Of a DNA stretch of 64,000 nucleotides, positions 17,676 through 25,301 are shown one piece after another. The stretch covers positions 1 to 64,000 of the forward strand of contig NYYH01000016.1 of the NCBI GenBank assembly GCA_002686705.1. Reading direction: 5' to 3'. The first letter of the stretch is position 1; the number at the start of each line of letters is the position of its first letter. Made by a program: the position numbers and the translations under genes. The notes beneath the pieces were generated by a model, which saw only the letters and a program-made list of their open reading frames with translations, did no database searches and was not told the DNA's origin. Origin of the DNA: Bacteroidota bacterium. GTDB lineage: Bacteria > Bacteroidota > Bacteroidia > Bacteroidales > F082.

Positions 17676-18686
17676 ATGCAAAATACAATAAAGGACATAA
17701 GCTGCTATTTTCCAGATAAAATTCTTACGAATGAGGATCTACAGAAGGAGTTTCCTGGATTAAAACTACCGGAACTAACCAGACTAACAGGTGTTACGCA
17801 ACGACATATATGCGCTAAAAATAAAACTTCTGTTGATATGTCTGTTGCGGCGGCCGAAAAACTTTTTCGTGAAAGCAATATAAAGAAATCAGATATTGAC
17901 TTCATTATATTTTGCTCAGCTGGGGGCGACTATATCACTCCTGCTTCAGCATGCATAATTCATGACCAGCTTGGTTTACCAACAAATTGTGGCGCTTTTG
18001 ACTATAATCAAGGCTGTACGGGATATATTTATGGATTAAGTATGGCCGACAGCATTATTTCCGCTGGTAATGCAAAAAATATATTATTGATAACATCCGA
18101 GGCTATTACCAGCACTATTCATCCAAAAGATAGCAGTAACAGAGCAATATTTGGTGATGCGGCAACTGCTTCAATAATTACTAAGAACAAGGATAACAGT
18201 AGATTTGGAAAGTTTATTTTTGGAACCGACGGCAGCAAATACGACAGAATAATTATTAAACACGGACGCGAACGATTTCCGCTTCCTAAATATTCCGAAG
18301 AAGACAAAATAGATAGCTATGGCAATATTAGAAATAATGCTAATTTCTATATGGATGGCTCTGAAGTCTTTAATTTTTCAGTTACTAAAGCACCTGAACT
18401 TGTTTCCCAACTGCTTGATGACAACGGTTTAAAGTTTAATGATATTGACTTCTTTGTATTCCATCAGGCAAACCAAATCATTCTTGAGACCATTGGAAAA
18501 AAATTGAAAGTTCCTGACAATAAACTAATTATTGATATTGAAACCACCGGTAATACAGTTTCATCAACAATTCCTATCGCATTAAAAAATTCTATCGATC
18601 AGGGAAAAATTAAGCGTGGTAGTATATTACTAATTGCTGGTTTTGGAGTTGGCTTTTCCTGGGGCGGAACTATTCTCAAATTTTAA
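17676..18686 (+). CDS. Beta-ketoacyl-ACP synthase III family enzyme
   Basis: This 336-residue thiolase-fold protein has the complete KAS III triad: Cys114 (NQGCTGYIYG), His263 (FHQAN) and Asn293 (TTGNTVSS). The Gly-rich C-terminus AGFGVGFSWGG is also conserved. KAS III enzymes join an acyl-CoA or acyl-carrier thioester with malonyl-ACP. The ATG at 17676 gives a standard N-terminus; an upstream in-frame ATG at 17592 lies inside the preceding gene and would add 28 basic residues. It is 4 bp from the GT-C-like gene and near the acyl-AMP ligase/ACP gene, so it may serve a specialised lipid rather than bulk fatty acid synthesis. The 3' end overlaps the convergent nucleoside phosphorylase gene by 11 bp. 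Confidence 0.9.
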   Translation: MQNTIKDISCYFPDKILTNEDLQKEFPGLKLPELTRLTGVTQRHICAKNKTSVDMSVAAAEKLFRESNIKKSDIDFIIFCSAGGDYITPASACIIHDQLGLPTNCGAFDYNQGCTGYIYGLSMADSIISAGNAKNILLITSEAITSTIHPKDSSNRAIFGDAATASIITKNKDNSRFGKFIFGTDGSKYDRIIIKHGRERFPLPKYSEEDKIDSYGNIRNNANFYMDGSEVFNFSVTKAPELVSQLLDDNGLKFNDIDFFVFHQANQIILETIGKKLKVPDNKLIIDIETTGNTVSSTIPIALKNSIDQGKIKRGSILLIAGFGVGFSWGGTILKF

Positions 18687-19554
18687 CAAGTCTTTTTAAA
18701 ATCTCTTCTATAAGCTCTTGCATACTTTTTTTAGAATCAGTGTTAAAATCGTCACTAATTCTGTTGGCTATAATATCGCATACAGTTAGTGCATTATGTC
18801 CTAGCATTGCAGAAAGTGCATATAGAGCAGAAGTTTCCATTTCAAAGTTTGTTACTTCCAATCCGTTATGTTTAAAATGCCGGGCCCTTTCAATCAAAGT
18901 ATTGTCCTGTACCTTAAGTCTTAATTCACGTCCTTGTGGTGCATAAAATCCAGGTGCGGTTAAAGTTATCCCTTTACGCCATCCATATCCAACTTTTTTA
19001 AGAAGATATTCAGAACCTCTTACTGCATATGGCGTTGGAAGATTACTGTCCCATTCAAGTTGCTTAATAAAATTTGATGTAAGTTCATGGTCAATAATAT
19101 CAACACCAATTTCATAAAAATAGGCAAGACCGTCAAAACCAAGTCCATATTCCGATACGATGTATGAGTTAACAACATGAATATCAGATTGTAAAGCACC
19201 AGATGTTCCGATTCTAATAAGGTTCAATACAGTTTTTTCGCTTTTCTCAATCTTCAACATCAGATCAATATTAAAAAGTGCATCAAGTTCATTAACAACA
19301 ATTTCAATATTATCAGGTCCCATCCCTGTTGACATTACTGATAGTCTTTTTCCCTTGTAGGTTCCGGTTACTGTGTTAACCTCTCTATTTTGCTTCTCTA
19401 ATTCTATTGTCTCAAAAAAACTAGCAACTAAGTTAACTCTCCCAGGATCACCAACAAGCAAAACTGTTTCAGCTACATCTCCAGGGAAAAGGTTTAAATG
19501 GTAAATAGATCCATCCCCATTCAGTACTAAATCCGTTTCTTTAATAGAGGTCAT
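18676..19554 (-). CDS. Nucleoside phosphorylase (uridine phosphorylase-like)
   Basis: This 292-residue protein belongs to the PNP/UDP phosphorylase family. The N-terminal LLVGDPGRV phosphate-binding motif, MSTGMGPDNIEI, RIGTSGALQ and the late NFEMETSALYALSAMLGH motif (Glu of the nucleoside site) are present. It splits a nucleoside with phosphate into base and ribose-1-phosphate in the cytoplasm; uridine is the likely substrate but I cannot fix it from sequence. The start at 19554 is preferred over 19605 because a TATATTTG promoter motif lies at 19586-19593, upstream of 19554 but inside the longer frame. The last 11 bp overlap the convergent KAS III gene. Confidence 0.9.
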   Translation of the reverse strand: MTSIKETDLVLNGDGSIYHLNLFPGDVAETVLLVGDPGRVNLVASFFETIELEKQNREVNTVTGTYKGKRLSVMSTGMGPDNIEIVVNELDALFNIDLMLKIEKSEKTVLNLIRIGTSGALQSDIHVVNSYIVSEYGLGFDGLAYFYEIGVDIIDHELTSNFIKQLEWDSNLPTPYAVRGSEYLLKKVGYGWRKGITLTAPGFYAPQGRELRLKVQDNTLIERARHFKHNGLEVTNFEMETSALYALSAMLGHNALTVCDIIANRISDDFNTDSKKSMQELIEEILKRLVKI

Positions 19555-19585
19555 ATATTTTCTGTAAAAAGAATAAGTAATTTTG

Positions 19586-19593
19586 CAAATATA
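19586..19593 (-). promoter_or_regulatory. Putative -7 box (TATATTTG) for the nucleoside phosphorylase
   Basis: Exact TAnnTTTG match on the minus strand, 32 bp before the ATG at 19554. It helps decide the start codon of that gene. Confidence 0.5.
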
Positions 19594-19682
19594 ATATTTA
19601 GCCAAATAATAGCATTATCACAAAAAGCTTAGTTGTAAGACCCGAAAATTGATTTTAATGAATAGCCAATTTTTAAACTTAA

Positions 19683-20921
19683 ATGAAAGAAATTAAAGCA
19701 GAGATAATTAGTATTGGTGATGAGTTACTTATCGGCCAGGTTGTAAATACAAACGCATCCTGGATAGCATCCGAATTAGTTAAGAACGGAATTGAAGTAG
19801 GCAGGATAACTGCAATTAAGGATTCAAAAAGCGAGATATTTGAAGCTCTTAACTCGTCAATAGAAAATATCGTTCTATTTACTGGTGGATTGGGTCCAAC
19901 AAAAGACGATATCACAAAAGGTGTTCTTTGCAATTATTTTGATTCCAAGCTAATATTTCATACTCCAACTTTCGATCATATTAAGTCTCTTTTTGGTAAA
20001 AGAAACTATCCTGTAACAGAAGTAAATAAAAATCAAGCTCTAATTCCTGATAAGTGCATTCCCCTTTTCAATCAATATGGTACTGCACCTGGAATGTGGT
20101 TCGAAACTGATGCTAAAGTTGTGGTATCAATGCCAGGAGTTCCTTTCGAAATGAAGTCATTGGTTACTAACGAATTAATTCCAAGATTAAAACAAAGATT
20201 TCAAGCTAAAAATATTATTCATCGTACTATAATGACGATTGGAGTGGGTGAATCCATGCTTGCTGAGAAGATCGCGGATTGGGAAAATGATCTACCAAAC
20301 CACATCAAACTTGCATACCTACCACAACCTGGAATTGTTAGATTAAGGCTTTCTACCCAAAGTAATAATTATGATAGTTCATTCTCTGAGATAGAAAGTC
20401 AGATTAGTAAACTTCAAAATATAATTCCTGATAAAATTTTTGGATTTGATGATAGTAGTCTGGAAGAAGTTGTTGGAAATCTATTAGCTGAAAAAGGCAG
20501 AACTCTTTCAACGGCTGAAAGTTGTACTGGAGGATATATTGCTCATTTGATAACTAGTATCGCTGGAAGTTCAAATTACTTCACAGGTTCTGTTGTTTCT
20601 TATGCAAATGATGTAAAGGTCAAGCAACTCAATGTTGAACCATCTGATATTGAAACATATGGGGCTGTAAGCAAGGAAGTTGTAGAGCAGATGGCTATTG
20701 GAGGAAGAAAGCTGCTCAACACCGATTATTGTTTGGCAACATCAGGTATCGCTGGACCAGATGGTGGAACTGAAGACAAACCTGTAGGATCGGTTTGGAT
20801 AGCGTTAGCATCTCCGATGGAAGTTAAATCAAGACTATTTCAATTTGGAGAACATCGTGGGAGAAATATACATAGATCAGCACTTGCTGCATTAAACATG
20901 TTAAGAAAAGAGCTTTCTTAG
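19683..20921 (+). CDS. cinA: CinA family protein (nicotinamide-nucleotide amidase)
   Basis: This 412-residue full-length CinA has an N-terminal molybdopterin-binding-like (COG1058) domain (about 5-170, with SIGDELLIGQVVNTN and FTGGLGPTKDD) and a C-terminal CinA domain (about 255-410, with STAESCTGGYIAHLIT and SGIAGPDGG). The N-terminal part is an ADP-ribose pyrophosphatase-like domain; the C-terminal part deamidates nicotinamide mononucleotide, so the protein acts in NAD recycling. It is a single gene flanked by convergent or divergent neighbours; no recA or competence genes are close. Confidence 0.95.
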   Translation: MKEIKAEIISIGDELLIGQVVNTNASWIASELVKNGIEVGRITAIKDSKSEIFEALNSSIENIVLFTGGLGPTKDDITKGVLCNYFDSKLIFHTPTFDHIKSLFGKRNYPVTEVNKNQALIPDKCIPLFNQYGTAPGMWFETDAKVVVSMPGVPFEMKSLVTNELIPRLKQRFQAKNIIHRTIMTIGVGESMLAEKIADWENDLPNHIKLAYLPQPGIVRLRLSTQSNNYDSSFSEIESQISKLQNIIPDKIFGFDDSSLEEVVGNLLAEKGRTLSTAESCTGGYIAHLITSIAGSSNYFTGSVVSYANDVKVKQLNVEPSDIETYGAVSKEVVEQMAIGGRKLLNTDYCLATSGIAGPDGGTEDKPVGSVWIALASPMEVKSRLFQFGEHRGRNIHRSALAALNMLRKELS

Positions 20922-20981
20922 ATATGTGGCTCTACAAAAAAAGTATTAACAAGTACCTCATCGACTAGTTATCACATGCAA

Positions 20982-21869
20982 CTAATTGCCAAATGTAGCA
21001 CTTCGGGTTTGTATTTGTCTGTCAATCTTTTTAAAAAGACTCTGTAGAACTTTACCTGGTCCAACTTCAATAATATTATTGGCGCCATCAGCTATCATAT
21101 TCTGCATTATTTTAGTCCAGCGTACAGGTGCTGTTAATTGTGCAACAAGATTCTTCTTTATGATCTCACCATCATTAACTGACTGGCCTGTTACGTTTTG
21201 ATAAATGGGACAAACTCCATTATTAAATTTAACTGAGTTGATAGCATCCGCCAACTCCAACCTGGCAGGTTCCATTAGAGGTGAATGAAAAGCTCCGCCA
21301 ACTTTTAGTAACAATGCTCTTCTTGCGCCAGCATCATTACATCTTTTAATGGCTTCATTAATACCTCCAACTGATCCGGAAATCACTAACTGACCAGGAC
21401 TATTGTAGTTTGCTGGTACAACAATATCGTCAATACTTTCACAAATGCGTTCAACAACACCATCATCTAAACCAATTATGGCAGCCATAGTAGATGGTTC
21501 GATTTCACATGCCTTTTGCATTGCGTCGGCTCGTTTTGCAACAAGCTTTAACCCATCTTCAAATAATATTGTTCCGTTTGCTACAAGTGCAGAAAACTCA
21601 CCAAGTGAGTGGCCTGCAACCATATCAGGTTTAAAGTCATCTCCCAATATCCGGGCAAGAATTACCGAATGAATAAAAATAGCAGGTTGTGTTACATTTG
21701 TTTGCTTTAGGTCATCCTCCGTTCCAAGAAACATCAAATCAGTAATATCAAATTTTAATATACTGTTTGCTTTGTTAAATAATTCCTTGGCTTTTGGGGA
21801 GTTATCAAATAAATCCTTACCCATACCTACATATTGTGCTCCCTGCCCGGGAAAAACATATGCGTTCAT
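20982..21869 (-). CDS. fabD: ACP S-malonyltransferase
   Basis: This 295-residue protein has the FabD N-terminal FPGQGAQYVGMG, the nucleophile Ser88 in GHSLGEFS, catalytic His195 in GGAFHSPLM and the C-terminal EVGPGKVLQSL. It transfers malonyl from CoA to ACP for fatty acid synthesis in the cytoplasm. It follows the Bax-inhibitor-1 gene by 33 bp on the same strand, so the two may be transcribed together although their functions are unrelated. The length is normal. Confidence 0.97.
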   Translation of the reverse strand: MNAYVFPGQGAQYVGMGKDLFDNSPKAKELFNKANSILKFDITDLMFLGTEDDLKQTNVTQPAIFIHSVILARILGDDFKPDMVAGHSLGEFSALVANGTILFEDGLKLVAKRADAMQKACEIEPSTMAAIIGLDDGVVERICESIDDIVVPANYNSPGQLVISGSVGGINEAIKRCNDAGARRALLLKVGGAFHSPLMEPARLELADAINSVKFNNGVCPIYQNVTGQSVNDGEIIKKNLVAQLTAPVRWTKIMQNMIADGANNIIEVGPGKVLQSLFKKIDRQIQTRSATFGN

Positions 21870-21902
21870 ATATTTATAATTATTTGGTTAATAGTTCATT
21901 AC

Positions 21903-22628
21903 TTATTTCCTGCTTCCAAAAAAGCGCAACAAAAATAGAAATAAATTGATAAAGTCTAAATAAAGTGTTAAAGCTCCCATTATTGTCAACTTACGGGCTG
22001 CTTCAGAATCAATGGATATGCTATTACCGATTCTTTTGAGTTTTTGCACATCATATGCGGTTAATCCTGTAAACACAAGAACTCCGATAAAGCTTATTAC
22101 ATATTCCATAGTGGCACTCTGCATGAACATATTTACAACAGATGCAATTATAAGTCCAACAAGTCCCATCATCATAATGCTTCCAAATTTGGTTAAATCA
22201 GTTTTAGTTGTATATCCTAATATACCCATAAACCCAAACATAGCGGCAGTTATAACGAATGTTTTCGCTATAGAAGGCAATGTGTATATTAAAAAGATAA
22301 AACTCAGACTCATTCCCATCAATATTGAGTATGCTATAAAAATCAGAACAAGTGTTGAAGCACTGAGCTTTTGAAACCCAAATGACATCCAAAGTACTAG
22401 GCCTAAAGGAGCAAGAAGTACTATCCACCCAACCATATTCATGCTACCGGTGTTAGGGTCGAAAAGTATATTCATCAATGATGCGTTAGATGCAAAAAGC
22501 CATGAAACTAATGCTGTGATTGACAAGGCCAGCCCCATCCACATAAATACACCTGAAAGAAAAGTTTTAGCAACAGGGATGGATTCTTCCCTGCCTGCAT
22601 AATTTATTTGATTATTTGTTAAGTTCAT
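21903..22628 (-). CDS. Bax inhibitor-1/YccA family membrane protein
   Basis: This 241-residue protein has about seven transmembrane helices from residue 25 to 236. The family-typical GLTAYDVQKLK segment is near residues 188-198 and a charged RFFGSRK tail ends the protein. Bacterial members (YccA, BsYetJ) are pH-sensitive calcium-leak channels or modulators of the FtsH protease in the inner membrane. The cytoplasmic N-terminus of about 22 residues precedes the first helix. The upstream promoter motif at 22680-22687 and 33-bp spacing to fabD suggest that it leads a two-gene unit. Confidence 0.92.
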   Translation of the reverse strand: MNLTNNQINYAGREESIPVAKTFLSGVFMWMGLALSITALVSWLFASNASLMNILFDPNTGSMNMVGWIVLLAPLGLVLWMSFGFQKLSASTLVLIFIAYSILMGMSLSFIFLIYTLPSIAKTFVITAAMFGFMGILGYTTKTDLTKFGSIMMMGLVGLIIASVVNMFMQSATMEYVISFIGVLVFTGLTAYDVQKLKRIGNSISIDSEAARKLTIMGALTLYLDFINLFLFLLRFFGSRK

Positions 22629-22679
22629 TTATAAAGTTTTCTAATCTAACGATTACGTTTTATCAATATTTTATCAATG

Positions 22680-22687
22680 CAAAATTA
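22680..22687 (-). promoter_or_regulatory. Putative -7 box (TAATTTTG) for the BI-1/fabD unit
   Basis: TAnnTTTG match on the minus strand, 52 bp before the start at 22628. Confidence 0.4.
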
Positions 22688-22744
22688 ACTAGTGTAATCG
22701 TTGTTTTGATAATTTTAACAATTTTTATATAAGAGAAATCCGAA

Positions 22745-23362
22745 TTATGAAAGAGTCGACGAAACAAGGCTAATAAATTCGGCCCTGGTTCCAGCCCTTT
22801 CAAAGGCTCCTGTAAAGTCAGACGTTGTTGTTACTGAGTGTTGTTTCTGTACTCCACGCATCGCCATACACAAATGTCTTGCCTCTATTACAACAGCAAC
22901 ACCAAGAGGGTTTAATGTATTTTGAATTGTGTCTTTTATTTGTGTTGTGAGTCGTTCCTGCACTTGCAGTCTTCTTGAATAAACCTCAACAACCCGGGCA
23001 ATTTTACTCAATCCTGTTATATATCCGTTAGGAATATATGCCACATGTGCTTTTCCAATAAATGGGATCATATGATGTTCACACATTGAAAATATCTCAA
23101 TATCCTTTACAATAACCATTTGGCGATAGTCCTCTTTAAACTTGGCTGATAATAAAATCTCTTCAGGATCATGATCATAACCTTGAGTTAAAAATTGTAT
23201 AGATTTTGCAAGTCTTAAAGGGGTTTCCAATAAACCTTCTCTGTCAACATCTTCACCAATAAGATTTAATATCTCTCTATAATGATTTTTCAACTTGGCA
23301 ATATTCTCAGGATTAAATTTTTCTATCTTTTCGTATGATAATAATTCTATGGGTTTTTTCAT
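22745..23362 (-). CDS. folE: GTP cyclohydrolase I
   Basis: This 205-residue protein has the zinc ligands of the family at Cys94 and His97 (MCEHHMIPF) and Cys165 ([10 protein letters not shown]). The [12 protein letters not shown] motif, [23 protein letters not shown] and the QHSVTTTS segment are typical FolE. It converts GTP to dihydroneopterin triphosphate, the entry step to folate, biopterin or queuosine precursors. A QueD/PTPS-family gene lies 76 bp upstream on the same strand and would use this product. The C-terminus ends a few residues after the usual family end. Confidence 0.97.
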   Translation of the reverse strand: MKKPIELLSYEKIEKFNPENIAKLKNHYREILNLIGEDVDREGLLETPLRLAKSIQFLTQGYDHDPEEILLSAKFKEDYRQMVIVKDIEIFSMCEHHMIPFIGKAHVAYIPNGYITGLSKIARVVEVYSRRLQVQERLTTQIKDTIQNTLNPLGVAVVIEARHLCMAMRGVQKQHSVTTTSDFTGAFERAGTRAEFISLVSSTLS

Positions 23363-23438
23363 TTGTATATAATTTCAATCTATTACTAGACAAAAAAAGT
23401 GCCAACATTAAAATATGGACAATAATTAAATTCGATGA

Positions 23439-23852
23439 TTACTTACCAAAGTATTCAACATAATTATTTTCTGATTCGATTACTTTAACACAATGAAGTT
23501 CAGCACCTAAGTCATGAATACGTTGTTGAAGCTCTTCCCAAATCCCGACTGCCAAATTTTCCGTTGAAGCGAGTTTGCCTTGCATAAAATCAACTTCGAT
23601 ATTAATATTCTTATGGTCGAGTTTATTAATTACATATTGTTTAATTGCGTCACTGAGAGTTTTGAGGTTAATTAAAAAACCAGTCATTTCATTAATATTT
23701 CCCTTTACCGTAATATATAATTCATAATTATGGCCATGCCAGTTTGGGTTCGAACATTTTCCAAACACTTCAATATTTTGCTCATCGGTGAAATCGTGCC
23801 TGAATAATCTGTGTGCTGCATTAAATCGTTCCCTTCGAGTTATATGTATCAT
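23439..23852 (-). CDS. 6-pyruvoyl/6-carboxy-tetrahydropterin synthase family enzyme (QueD/PTPS)
   Basis: This 137-residue protein has the zinc histidines His14 (FNAAHRL), His39 and His41 (WHGHNYEL). The catalytic Cys33 is five residues before HGH, giving a C-x5-HGH motif. From memory, classic QueD proteins have C-x3-HGH while C-x5-HGH is the pattern of 6-pyruvoyl-tetrahydropterin synthases, so the product (queuosine precursor or a biopterin-type cofactor) is open. It is followed by folE on the same strand, so both act on the same pterin pathway. A TACCTTTG promoter motif 17 bp upstream supports the start. Confidence 0.9.
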   Translation of the reverse strand: MIHITRRERFNAAHRLFRHDFTDEQNIEVFGKCSNPNWHGHNYELYITVKGNINEMTGFLINLKTLSDAIKQYVINKLDHKNINIEVDFMQGKLASTENLAVGIWEELQQRIHDLGAELHCVKVIESENNYVEYFGK

Positions 23853-23868
23853 AACTGCATTTTATTTT

Positions 23869-23876
23869 CAAAGGTA
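23869..23876 (-). promoter_or_regulatory. Putative -7 box (TACCTTTG) for the QueD/PTPS-folE pair
   Basis: TAnnTTTG match on the minus strand, 17 bp before the start at 23852. Confidence 0.45.
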
Positions 23877-23940
23877 GTGTAATTTCTACTTTCATCAAAT
23901 CGAACGGTTCACCTAGATTAAGGAGGGCAGATTATATTAT

Positions 23941-23948
23941 TATATTTG
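23941..23948 (+). promoter_or_regulatory. Putative -7 box (TATATTTG) for the second Xaa-Pro aminopeptidase
   Basis: TAnnTTTG match 34 bp before the ATG at 23982. It supports that ATG over the TTG at 23964, which would leave a leader of only a few bases. Confidence 0.5.
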
Positions 23949-23981
23949 CTCCATTAATTAACCTTGTTAACGTGTATAATT

Positions 23982-25265
23982 ATGAGGTATTTGCCAATTA
24001 ACAACAAACTGTTTGTTGAAAACAGAAAACGTTTTACTAGTTTATTACCCAAAGATTCAGCTGCTATATTTTATTCAAACGATCAACAACCACGTAATGG
24101 CGATCAGTATTTCCCTTTCCGCCAGCAATCCGACTTTTTTTATCTGACAGGCATTAATCAGGAAAAAAGCATATTATTGATTATCCCCGATATTGAAAAA
24201 AAGAAATTGAAAGAAGCATTGTTTTTAATTAAGACAAATGAACAAATTGCAATATGGGAAGGACATAAATTTACTAAGGACGAAGCTAAAGAAATCTCCG
24301 GAATAGAAAATATTTATTGGTTGGATGAATTTGACCTAGCACTCAGGGAAGTTATGGCCGCAACTAATAACATCTTTCTAAACCGAAATGAAAATCCAAA
24401 GTTTTGCCCTGACGTAAAAGAGCGAAACCATCGCCTAGGTGAGGAATTGAAAAATGATTTTCCATTGCACAATTACAGTAGGTCTGCACCATTGTTGGCT
24501 CAATTAAGGTTAATAAAATCCAAAGAGGAGATAGCCTTACTTAGAAATGCATGCAATATTACAAACAAAGCTTTTAGAAGAGTGCTTGAAACTACATCTG
24601 CCGGGAAATTTGAATATGAAATCCAGGGTGAGATTGAACATGAGTTTACACTAAATAGTGCTAATGGAAATGGTTATGCACCTATAATTGCTGCAGGAAA
24701 AAATGCGTGCGTACTTCATTATATTGAGAATGATAAAGAATGTAAAGACGGTGATTTACTACTTCTTGATGTTGGTGCAGAGTATGCTTTTTATTCTGCC
24801 GATATGAGCCGTACAATCCCTATAAATGGTAAATTCACGAAAAGACAAAAAGAATGTTATAATGCTGTTCTCAGTGTTTTTAAAAAGGCTAAAAAGTTAT
24901 ATGTACCAGGTAATACCATCAATAAAATTAATGATAAAGTAGATAAGCTGATGGAAAAAGAGATGCTCAAGCTAGGATTATTTACTAAAGAAGAAATTCA
25001 AAAACAAGATAAAGAGAAGCCTTTGTATAAAAAATACTTCATGCATGGTACTGCACACTTTTTAGGACTCGATGTTCATGATGTTGGTGGCAAGGATGAA
25101 GTACTACAACCGGGAATGGTACTTACTTGTGAACCTGGATTATATATACGTGAGGAAAATATTGGAATTCGTATTGAGAATGACCTCCTTATTACTAAAG
25201 GTGAGCCAATCGATTTAATGAAGGATATTCCTATTGAGATTAATGAAATTGAGGGCTTGATGTGA
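23982..25265 (+). CDS. Xaa-Pro aminopeptidase (M24B), second paralogue
   Basis: This 427-residue protein has an aminopeptidase P N-terminal domain (about 5-130) and an M24 catalytic domain (about 180-415). Metal ligands appear in LLDVGAEYAF, SADMSRTIP, HGTAHFLGLDVHD, CEPGLYI and IRIENDLLI. It shares the architecture of the protein at 2055-3449 but is clearly diverged, so it is an old paralogue. There is no signal peptide. The ATG at 23982 is favoured by promoter position; a TTG at 23964 would add six residues. The last 50 codons have a decayed duplicate at 29208-29358, on the far side of the next gene. Confidence 0.93.
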   Translation: MRYLPINNKLFVENRKRFTSLLPKDSAAIFYSNDQQPRNGDQYFPFRQQSDFFYLTGINQEKSILLIIPDIEKKKLKEALFLIKTNEQIAIWEGHKFTKDEAKEISGIENIYWLDEFDLALREVMAATNNIFLNRNENPKFCPDVKERNHRLGEELKNDFPLHNYSRSAPLLAQLRLIKSKEEIALLRNACNITNKAFRRVLETTSAGKFEYEIQGEIEHEFTLNSANGNGYAPIIAAGKNACVLHYIENDKECKDGDLLLLDVGAEYAFYSADMSRTIPINGKFTKRQKECYNAVLSVFKKAKKLYVPGNTINKINDKVDKLMEKEMLKLGLFTKEEIQKQDKEKPLYKKYFMHGTAHFLGLDVHDVGGKDEVLQPGMVLTCEPGLYIREENIGIRIENDLLITKGEPIDLMKDIPIEINEIEGLM

Positions 25266-25273
25266 TTATTAAA

Positions 25274-25281
25274 TATATTTG
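25274..25281 (+). promoter_or_regulatory. Putative -7 box (TATATTTG) for the CotH/lamin-tail gene
   Basis: TAnnTTTG match 21 bp before the start at 25302. Confidence 0.45.
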
Positions 25282-25301
25282 TACATTATTTATTCTTCCA
25301 A

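Noticed and set aside
19555..19605. Longer start for the nucleoside phosphorylase
   Set aside because: A TATATTTG promoter motif falls inside this extension, and the family N-terminus begins near 19554.
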